Assembly (NCBI GenBank): GCA_023853785.1
Contig: JAJIRX010000415.1
Coordinates: forward strand, 1 to 15,634
Source of the DNA: Psilocybe azurescens
Taxonomy: Eukaryota; Basidiomycota; Agaricomycetes; Agaricales; Agrocybaceae
Direction: 5' to 3'
Length of the DNA: 15,634 nucleotides
In this document: positions 1 through 7,800 of the stretch, one piece after another
Numbering within the stretch: the first letter of the stretch is position 1
Layout of the letters: each line of letters begins with the position of its first letter
The notes under the pieces: generated by a model
What the model was told of the DNA's origin: nothing
Seen by the model: only the letters and a program-made list of their open reading frames with translations
Database searches by the model: none
Made by a program: the position numbers and the translations under genes

Positions 1-13
1 GTGTTGGTTATAT

Positions 14-334
14 CTAAATAAAGATGTGGATGGAAAGATAGTATTGAGACATGATTTTCTAATTGAAATAGGCAGTCTACAATGCTGTACAGATGATAAA
101 ACTATTTATTTCAGGATAAGGCTCCAGTGTGCTTTACACATGAAAAATGAATATATTATTAAGCTGGGTGAGAATTGAGATTTAAATTTTAAAGTACTAT
201 ATGTTGTAGATTAATGATTAATTTACAGGACTATTTTGATTGTGAAGAGGAAGAGTATAAGATATGAAATTTAAAATGGCATATGCTGCAGGTGCTGTGC
301 ATATGAGGTAATTTATGGATAGTCATGAGTAGTG
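14..334 (+). repeat. Dispersed AT-rich repeat, copy R1
   Basis: This is one of three diverged copies of a roughly 330 bp AT-rich sequence; the others start at 5268 and 5864. Shared landmarks in the same order are TAAATAAAGATG, then AAATAGGCAGTCT (here 66-78), then a CTCC-GTGTG-TTTA block, then GTAGATT-ATG-ATTAATTT, then TTTTGATTGTGAAGA and the GGTGCTGTGCATATGAG block that R1 shares best with R3. No coding potential is visible. It begins close to the window edge, so it may extend outside. Two of the three copies sit inside the large intron insertion, so the left part of this window probably carries a relative of that insertion. Confidence 0.8.
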
Positions 335-1155
335 GAAAAATTAAGATTATATCATGAAACAAATAGCAACTTATTAGTCATATAATAGTCTACCCTTGTA
401 TAAGATTTCAACTTGTTAGATTGAGTTTTCTTGAGTTATTCAAGAAACAGTCCAACTTGAAAATCATTTGAACAATTTTGTCCTCCACTGTATAAAAAGC
501 TCATGAATGTACATCAGTAACTGTCTTGAATATAACACTTTATTTAGTCTTTCAAGATTCTTAGCATGCACTGAGACTTATATGAATAACACTCTATTAC
601 ATATTTTTAATTCTAGCTATTCTATTGACTACTTACTTTCTATTTCACAACACATGCACACCCTCTCATCTTTTCATCTATCTTGGCTCTCTCCTTGGCT
701 TGATCATCCAAAGATATTAGGTAAGTTGTCATTAATATTTTGTGTGTTAATCTACTTTGTTACAGACTCATCATATCTGATAAATGAGCCACCAGATATA
801 ATAGATTAATGAGAGGCCATGCTGCTACCAGAAATGTATCTATTACAGGATCTAATAAAGACCTCTTGCTAAGAGTGGTGGCAACTCTGTGCAGATGAAA
901 TTCCTAGTCTCACCTAGACAGACACCAATATATATGTATGATGTGTCTTATGGATTATGATTTATGAAGTTTGTTTTCTATCATATTCCTCAAACTGTAT
1001 CAGAAAGTTGTTATATAATTTTTGGACTTTGAAAATATGACTGGAAGTATTTTCTCAATAAAATAGAGACTGTTGGGGAAATTTTAGAAAATAAAACTGT
1101 TATAAAGTTATAACAGTTATTGATATAATTGTGGAAGAGCTGGACAAGTGGAGGC
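335..1155. other. AT-rich stretch without a gene
   Basis: The composition is strongly AT-rich and stop codons are dense in all frames. The one longer open frame (507-809) has no recognisable motif and the biased Ser/Leu/Tyr content expected of chance reading in AT-rich DNA. The only structure seen is the perfect foldback near its right end (1095-1118). Confidence 0.5.
1095..1118. repeat. Perfect 10-bp foldback
   Basis: AACTGTTATA (1095-1104) is followed by a 4-nt spacer AAGT and its exact reverse complement TATAACAGTT (1109-1118). It lies just left of the TCCANTGGA element and could be an end of the AT-rich sequence to its left. Its function is unknown. Confidence 0.7.
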
Positions 1156-1709
1156 CTTTACACGGCCCCCATTTTTGGTCGGACTCCATTGGACTTGCTA
1201 TATTCAGAATGAGGATTTTTCTGGTCTAGGACTGCTGAAAATTTCCAGTGAGATTCTGGTGAGATTTTTGGTGAATGTCTGGCCAGACTACAAGTCCAAT
1301 GGACTGTCCAGGTGGACTGTTCACTGGAATAATGCCAAACCAGCAGTCAAAGTCCACTGGAAATGACTGGACAGGACCACGGAAGTCCATTGGAATTCCA
1401 ACAAACAAGACCAACGGAATTCCAATAGAAGTCCAACAGACAGCAAACAGAGGGTTGTCCATATTAGTATTAATGAAAAAGAAAATATTAATTGAAAAAT
1501 AGCACTTTGATCAATTAAAGAGATAGCACACATAGAACACAGTAGAGAGTGTAGAGTCAATAGACTGACGAATTTTTCTGAGTGTACATGGTCTTTGTCA
1601 ACAGAATTTTGTATTTTGTTCAGTCCGCAGGGTGAGCTTTACAGTGTGGTCTGGTGTGGTATGTTCAAAAGTCACGTGAATCAAACATTTGTGAACCCAT
1701 GGCATGGAT

Positions 1710-1770
1710 TCATTTCTTCTCACTCTTCTTCTCTTCCCCCCACCACCCACCTTGTCCCTTCCCCCATCTT
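1710..1770. repeat. Pyrimidine-rich tract
   Basis: This is a run of C and T with few purines on the plus strand, between the left TCCANTGGA array and the low-complexity segment. No function can be assigned. It may be internal filler of the element. Confidence 0.4.
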
Positions 1771-1799
1771 TGTGTAGACAGCTGTTCATGGTAGCTGCC

Positions 1800-2195
1800 C
1801 CTGTCAGCCAACCCAACCCAACAGAGAACAATGAGGATCATGATGGCAACAACTATGACAAGGATGCATACAGGGCGATGGCGATAGCGACGGCAACAAC
1901 CAGGACCAGGACAACCATGACGAAGACTGCAACCAGGACTGCAGGGGCAAGGGTGACCAGGACAGGGAGGACAACTGCAAGGACCACGAGGGCAAGGGCA
2001 ATAAGGATGGAGAGGCCAACTGCAATGAGGACCGTGAGAACGATGAGGGCAAAAGCAAGGATGACCACGCTGTGACCATATGGATGACACAAACGGACAT
2101 TGCAAACAACAGATATGGCTGACAATGACACAGACACATACCATAACAGGGACTACGTGTATGGACAACATCACAGCTGATGACCACGACACCAC
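1800..2195 (+). repeat. Degenerate minisatellite-like segment encoding acidic low-complexity sequence
   Basis: Short purine-rich words of the type GACNNC/GACAACC/AGGACC recur with variation. Read on the plus strand, one frame near 1788-1880 (beginning MVAAPVSQP) and a second frame from about 1874 to 2075 both give Asp/Asn/Glu/Lys/Gln-rich, hydrophobic-poor peptide. They are separated by a frame change and stops. A third short frame from about 2118 has the same flavour (MADNDTDTYHNRD). It looks like a decayed or expanded acidic repeat, either from an old gene captured in the element or from minisatellite growth alone. The basic Arg/Thr-rich reading of the same DNA (1704-2075) is a shadow. No domain is recognised. 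Confidence 0.45.
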
Positions 2196-2962
2196 CAATG
2201 TACCCTCCTGCTCCCCTTTTTTAGTTTTTTTATTTATTTATGTTCTTACTTTTTTTTGTGTGTAGATAATAATGTAGTATATAGTTTTCAATATATTATA
2301 TTACTTTGTTACATGAATTAAAGCTAAGATTGAAGTATTATCCTAGTGACCTAGCTTCCTTAATATGGCTCCCAAAGCTTCCAAGAACACTGCTACTGTC
2401 TCTAACTCCCCTCCTAAGTCTGCAATTAAACCAATGACAGTCCACTGGACATCCACTGGATAGAGCACTCTTGGATCTGGTCTAATTAAGTGCTGAGAGT
2501 CTGGTGGAAGTCCATTGGAAGTCCAACAGAAGTCCAATGGACTGGACAGTTGGGCCAGTCCACCTGTTTTCTGTCTTGAAGTGACTTGACTAGACTTTGA
2601 CTGGAATTTGGCTGGACTCTGACTGGACTGGTAGCAGAATTTTGTCAAGTCCAATGGAATCTGTTGGAGATCCAATGGACTGTCCAGCTAGGTTCATTGG
2701 CATTGGCTGGGTCCAGTGAAAGTCTGTTGGAGTCCAACGGAATATGGAGGGCAACTGTAAAGTACATGTAGAATAATGAGTTGTGGAGGGCTGTAAGCAT
2801 TGTGCAAGAGTATATATATCTTTTGATCTGGTCACATGATTTTATATGCATTTATTTGGTTGTAATTGATAAAGTCAGGTGATTTGGCTGAGAGACAAAA
2901 CCATTATAATGTATATATACTTTTAAATAGTTTATAGTGTGGAAAAAATATGCTGATATAAT

Positions 2963-2985
2963 TATATATATGTGTGTGTGTGTAT
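2963..2985. repeat. AT/TG microsatellite
   Basis: Alternating TA passes into about six TG units. It is a simple sequence repeat with no other feature attached. Confidence 0.8.
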
Positions 2986-3695
2986 GTACAAGTGGCCGAA
3001 AAAGTAACCAGAATTCTCACAGCCAAAAGCCTTCCTTTGATGATATTTCAACCAGTTTTATTGATATATATATGAGACTTGGTATGATTCAGAACCCATA
3101 TCTAATATTTAATAATCTGCAGAAATATTTCTAAAATGTTAACACCACAGACCTCTAGAAGTAAATCATGAAAGATAAGAAATTTTAATAATACCACAAT
3201 TACACAAGAGAAGAGAATCTCAGACCTTATGTTTCTTAAGAAGAAATGCTTGATTAGGTGTTCTCTATAATCTGATAAAATTTCAGCTTCAATGGAGTTG
3301 TCTTTGTCAAGTTAGGTTTTCATCTGCTCGAAAAACATACCAAAATAGAAGAGATGTTTCCAAAAATTTTAATGAGGCCATTCAAATGCATCCAAAAATT
3401 GGTCCATATCCACCTAAGGAAGTATCCTTTCATTTTCACCACATTTTGAGATATCTGGCATCTTGTAGCCTATGGTTACTTTTTTTCGTACATGTGGGGT
3501 ACTTTTTATATACTACAGCTAGTAACTTAACCGGAAAGTTCTATATAATGTTGAGAAGGTTCTATTATATTCCAGCTATGGATGGCAAGCACTAGACAAA
3601 GGTAACAAGCAGTGTGTGTGTTGCACATATATTTGGTCTTTGGCCTTGAAAGGTTTTTAACTGTATGTGGGTATGTCAGATATTCCGAGATATAT

Positions 3696-3726
3696 CAGGC
3701 AAGTTCTAATCAATAGGACTTGCCTG
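3696..3726. repeat. Inverted repeat CAGGCAAGT / ACTTGCCTG
   Basis: CAGGCAAGT (3696-3704) and its exact reverse complement (3718-3726) flank a 13-nt AT-rich loop. It lies about 120 bp inside the right edge of the AT-rich block. It could be a stem-loop terminator for an unseen transcript or a transposon end remnant; nothing else nearby distinguishes these. Confidence 0.6.
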
Positions 3727-3849
3727 GCCTGAATTTAGCACGCTATTTACGTATTAAACATTATACTGTACTTCGTAGAATGTCTAGATATGTATGTAAG
3801 AGTTAAAATAAAACAAAAGTAGTCAAAAATTATTTAGAAAAGAATTAAG

Positions 3850-4293
3850 AAATGGTGCTTGAACGCTACTTGTACGTCTTTAGTTCTCGAGGCCGGCTAG
3901 TGGGCACAACATCCATAACAGTGACTTTGCACACCAACCGATGACACGACTGAACATTTGAATGTCCACCGTGTTACTTTTCCATTTCCCGACGTGAATG
4001 TGGCACATTGATGCGACACCAGACAACCCCTTCAACCTCGAGGCAAATCACGAGAGTTTCAAGAAGCACAATGGATGATAATTGAAATGATAACGAGACA
4101 AATTGAACTATGTAATGAGACTACAGACTGAAAAAAATGGCAGACAGCAAGGACCGATTAACTAAGATGCAAACTTCCAAACACGATTTTACCGACTATG
4201 TACAATTCAACAGTCTGAATACGACGACGACAATAGGCAAGCAAGACAGACGAGATGAACACCCTGTCTTTGCCCACCAATTCCAATAGCGAC
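3850..4293. other. 3' flank of the oxygenase gene
   Basis: Composition here matches the gene region rather than the AT-rich block to the left. It directly follows the inferred stop codon of the minus-strand oxygenase gene and should contain its 3' untranslated region and polyadenylation site, neither of which can be placed with confidence. No open frame with protein-like features was found. Confidence 0.4.
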
Positions 4294-4834
4294 TTAAACA
4301 TCGAACTTTAAAAACATTAACTTTCAAATCCAGACAAAAACAAAAAAACATACCACGATGTTCATCGAGCCAGGCCATGGGCTGACCGTGCCATTCCTCT
4401 GCACAAACGAATCCGTCGGCGTCTCATGCACAATCTCGGTGAACCGCTTCAGCGAAGCCTGCATCACCCGCCGCCCGCCTCACGTTCTTCAAGCTGAAGA
4501 TGACCTTGACACCTTCCACGATTGCCTTCTGCGCGTAGGTGACGCCCGGGGGCAACTGTGGAACCCGGTGCCATTGATCGTCGCATAGGCAGTTGGCGGG
4601 CGGCGCGGGTTGACGGTGGTCGGGTCAGGGGAAGTCGAGGGGCTATATTGAGAGGGGGATGAGGGGTTTAGGAGACAAATGTGATGGGACACGTCACGTT
4701 GAGGTGGGCATTCCTGAAGCTCCCACGCAGACGATCGCCGGCTTTGACTTCGAGAGGAGGAAGTCCTGGTCCTTGGTTGACAATAGTATCAACCGTCGCC
4801 TCTCTCCAAAGCCCCTCGAACTGTGGCTGCAAAC
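4294..4834 (-). pseudogene. ppo: Degraded 3' end of the oxygenase gene (P450 haem-binding region)
   Basis: These are the three exons downstream of the giant intron. The first (4834-4698) reads cleanly as LQPQFEGLWREATVDTIV and on to AGDRLRGSFRNAHLN. The second (4642-4354) is recognisable in all three frames in turn: PLDF, then DPTTVNPRRPPTAYATINGT ending in FHSC, then PGVTYAQKAIVEGVKVIF with SLKNVRRA, then QASLKRFTEIV with QRNGTVSPWPGSM. Three frame changes are therefore needed, at about 4628-4631 (one extra C), about 4545-4552 (C5G3 run) and about 4455-4480. Correcting them makes the exon length a multiple of three, matching its flanking splice phases. The final exon would encode only FDV and a stop after a 48-nt intron. 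Either this end is decaying or the assembly has homopolymer errors here. Confidence 0.65.
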
Positions 4835-7800
4835 CTATCTATAATATAAGAGAGCACGATGACTAAGCTTTTCTGAAAGAGGAAATAAATGTTACATAAG
4901 TCAAATTACTTAATCATGACAAAGCACACCGTTGTGTTTTAGGGCCTGCGAAGCGGGGCCTTTTGAAACAAACAACCAGTGACTGATGGCAAACAATAAA
5001 ATGGGTGCCACACAGCCTAAAAAAAACATTCTGTGCCTAAATAATGCACCCCTCAATGTGTCTATTAGCTATTTCCAGTGGTGTTGAAGCATTTTCTGTG
5101 GCTGTTGGCTTTGGTAAGCAGTTGTTATGGTGGAGACTATTTATAAAAATTCAAATGCAAACCACTGAATAAATTTGCAAACAATGAACACAATTGGGAC
5201 AGTAAACAAGTTAGTATGAAATGAACTATCAGTTGGTGAGAATGTTTTTGAATGGAACAGGGTGGAACTATTTAAATAAAGATGTAGATAGGAAGATAGA
5301 ACTGGGACACAATTTTACAACTGGAAATAGGCAGTCTCCAGTGCTGTACAGATAATAAAATTATTCTTTTTAGGATCAAGCTCCAGTGTGCTTTACTCAT
5401 GTAGTGGGTAAAAATATAGACACAGTTAACTATTGGGCACAAGAACTAACATGTAAATTTTAATGTACTATAGACTGTAGATTAATGTGATTAATTTGCA
5501 GAACAACTGTAGTGGAGTGAGAGGACAGCTATTTTAATTGTGAAGAGTGTAGGATAGTTCCAGTTTTATATAAAATGCAAAGTAAGATTCTTTTGTGAAA
5601 AATAATGTACACAATGATTGCTGAAGAGTGGGCTGGAGATATATTGAGGGAATGTATATTGTTATAGGCATAGTGCTGAAGGTGCCATGCTTTGTTGTGA
5701 CATTTCCAAATGGTTTTGATTAAACTTAAAGGGTGGAGTGATAAAATATTTATATTATATTTAGTATGGAGGTGTGCAGCACTGACTTAGTAAGGTGCAG
5801 GAGCACTGCATTGGCAAGCTTTAAAACTGATATGTAGTAGAGGAATTTGTGAGTGTGTGGATGCTATTTAAATAAAGATGTGGATATCAAGATAGCACTG
5901 GAATATAATTTCCTAATTGGAAATAGGCAGTCTACTGTTCTCTACAAGTGATAAAAATATTTTTTGATGATAAAGCTCCTGTGTGGTTTATGCATGTAAA
6001 AATAAATAGACTTTTAAATTTTAATAAACTATAGGTTGTAGATTGATGTGATTAATTTGCAGACTATTTTGATTGTGAAGATAAAGAGTATAAGGCATGA
6101 AATTTAAAATGGCACAGTGCCACAGGTGCTGTGCATATGAGATAATTTGTGGATAGTCAATGAGTAGTACAGTATTGTATAAAATATAAAGTAGAATGAT
6201 AATTGATTGGGAGTGGATATGGACAGGGGTGTAGATATTAAAACAGTTGCAGACATCATAACAAAGGTACTGTGGATTAGTTAGAGTAGGTGTAATATTA
6301 TTTGAAATTTTGGTTTCAGATTTACAAAGCAAAGAAATATTTAATGGACACAGAATGTAGAGTTCTGTGTATATATATTTGTGTATTTGGTCACTTTTTA
6401 GATAAGGACAGAAATATTGACTGTTATTGACTGTGAGTATATATAATTTGACTATAGAAGTGCTGTGTAGCTCTATAATGGACTTCAAAAATACCAGCAA
6501 GCTGTTGGTCTGGCTGTGAAGCAAGGGAGGGGTGAGCTGTGCTCATCTCCTGCCCACATGTTATATGAAAGATAATTGTTGTTTATTTTTGAGTGAGGAG
6601 GTGTGAAGCAGAGGGGGGAATGAGCGAAGCTCATTCCCCACAAAAAAATATATTATATAGGTGACTGCTATAATTAATTTCTTTAATGAGGTGTGAAGTG
6701 CTGATATAAGGGGGGATGAGCGAAGCTCATTCCCCCAAGATATAATAATTGTAATTGGTATTATTTATTTTTCAATGAGGAGGCGCAGGGCGCCGACAAG
6801 CAGGGTCTGGGGCGCAGCCCCAGCGAGCTGTTGACCCTGCCGTGAAGCACAGGGGGGTGAGCGAAGCGAATCCCCGACGCGTAGCGGCGGGTCATAAAGC
6901 TCGTTGAATAGTAAAAGAACAATTAATATGTAAGCATGTACAAAAGCAAGCTAAAAAGACGTACGCATAGCCTCGGAAACATATCCCAACAACAATGCCG
7001 CGCTGTCTTTGTCGTTCCGCTTCACAAGCTGCACAATTTGGTCTCTCTCCGCCTTTCTCTTATCGTCCAAATAGAAGTCGACCACGTTCACAGTCGCGTG
7101 GGCGTGGTTCACACTGGCGCCGACGGCGACACCGAGGAGGTTGCCTATGAGCTGGTCGATTGGGCGGCCGGAAGCGGCAAAGCGCTGGAGGAAGGGGAAC
7201 CATGGTTTCTCATTTGCGGGCCAGATGAAGGATGCGACAGAGGCTGCTACGCGGCCGAGGACGTTCTGAAAGAAGAAAGGTGGGTATGGTTCACGATGTA
7301 ATTAGGAGTAGGGGATGGGAGTGAGGAAAAAACTTACGGGAGCAGCAGAGGGCGCGGCTTCCAAAATAGACTTCGCAGCGAGGGCACCAACGATGGTGCC
7401 CGACTTCACCGACGCGTCGTGGAGCGCGAAGCTAATCTCAGTTTGGTCGAATGCCAAGAATGTGTTGCTATATAGCCGAGCCAATGTCAGTTTACAGAAC
7501 AACAAAACACAATGTGAAGCAAACTAACGTGAACTATAAGAGAAAAAAAAGCGAACATGAGAATCGAGCGATGTAACAGATAGACAAATATGGGATACAT
7601 ACCAGGGTGGAGAGCATCTCGAAGAACTCCAACTCCGTAAACAGCCCACGTGGATTCGCATCCGTCTTGAGGGGTATACCGGTCTACACAACCCAGACAC
7701 ACCAGTAAGAATTCTAGTCCAGGCGAACGACGAGCAGACAATTAACTCACCAACAATTCAGCAGCGACGTGCGCCACGGTGGGGTAAATGACACCCTTCA

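Larger units (their letters stand above)
1156..2762. mobile_element. Non-autonomous DNA-transposon-like element with TCCANTGGA subterminal arrays
   Basis: The two ends read alike in opposite orientation: CTTTACA at 1156-1162 and TGTAAAG at 2756-2762. Each is followed inward by a C-rich CCC-CAT block and then GGACTCCA, giving an imperfect terminal inverted repeat of about 35-40 bp. Inside each end is an array of the 9-mer palindrome TCCANTGGA: starts at 1185, 1295, 1353 and 1386 on the left, and 2441, 2452, 2511, 2533, 2650 and 2671 on the right, with many one-base variants (for example GTCCAACAGA). Such subterminal arrays are typical transposase-binding regions of DNA transposons. No transposase frame is present and I found no convincing target-site duplication, so exact borders and superfamily are open. 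Confidence 0.6.
2763..3850. other. AT-rich stretch without a gene
   Basis: The sequence is AT-rich with frequent stops in all frames. It contains a TA/TG microsatellite near 2963-2985 and the foldback at 3696-3726. Open frames up to about 70 codons show no recognisable protein feature. The right boundary, near 3850, is where base composition changes to the GC-richer host sequence around the oxygenase gene. Confidence 0.5.
6511..6893. repeat. Array of about four 87-90 nt units carrying GNA-triloop hairpins
   Basis: GTGAAG recurs at 6516, 6603, 6693 and 6842, and each unit is led in by a T-rich stretch and (A)TGAGGAGGTGTGAAG or a close variant. Each unit then carries a foldback. 6531-6547 is GGTGAGC-TGT-GCTCATC. 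6615-6639 is GGGGAATGAGC-GAA-GCTCATTCCCC, 11 bp perfect. 6710-6736 has a G-run plus ATGAGC, GAA, then GCTCATT plus a C-run. 6807-6823 is CTGGGGC-GCA-GCCCCAG. 6854-6875 is GGGG...GC-GAA-GC...CCCC. 6873-6891 is CCCG-A-CGC-GTA-GCG-G-CGGG. Loops are GAA, GCA or GTA closed by a C-G pair in all but the first. The last unit is longer and GC-rich and lies at the right edge of the insertion. Confidence 0.8.
4935..6901. mobile_element. Unrecognised AT-rich insertion edged by GC-rich foldbacks
   Basis: This segment accounts for the excess length of the intron. A GC-rich foldback lies at its left edge (4943-4960) and an array of hairpins ending in a GC-rich block lies at its right edge (6511-6893). Between them are two copies (R2, R3) of a repeat also found at the left of the window, so the material is repetitive in this genome. 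CGTTG occurs just outside both edges (4930-4934 and 6902-6906) and is a possible 5-bp target duplication, but so short a match can be chance. There is no transposase, reverse transcriptase or Rep/helicase frame; the longest open frame (minus strand 6021-6524) is Tyr/Ile/Asn-rich noise. It must depend on proteins encoded elsewhere if it moves. Confidence 0.55.
4835..6964 (-). other. 2130-nt intron of the oxygenase gene, enlarged by an insertion
   Basis: The donor is GTACGT at 6964-6959, after GAGGCTATGC; the acceptor is ATAG at 4838-4835, before GTTTGCAG. The split codon C|GT is Arg, completing EAMR, the P450 ExxR motif, and reading continues LQPQFEGLW, so the join is well supported. All other introns of this gene are 48-112 nt, so most of this one is foreign. 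About 60-95 nt at each end are GC-normal and probably the original intron; the interior is AT-rich with GC-rich foldbacks at its edges. Confidence 0.85.

Noticed and set aside
4449..4457. GCGAAGC in the penultimate exon
   Set aside because: It is part of the degraded coding exon and lacks matching flanking stems.
4935..4965. Helitron 3' end (hairpin followed by CTAA on the minus strand)
   Set aside because: On the minus strand the GC-rich hairpin is followed at once by CTAA, but the next base is A rather than the expected T, the usual gap between hairpin and CTRR is missing, and no matching TC start was found at the other edge.
6021..6524. 167-residue minus-strand open frame in the insertion
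   Set aside because: It is an Ile/Tyr/Asn/Ser-rich reading of AT-rich repeat DNA, including repeat copy R3, with no motif.
6511..6893. CRISPR array
   Set aside because: Units have variable hairpins and no constant direct repeat with unique spacers, there are no cas genes, and the setting is a eukaryotic intron.
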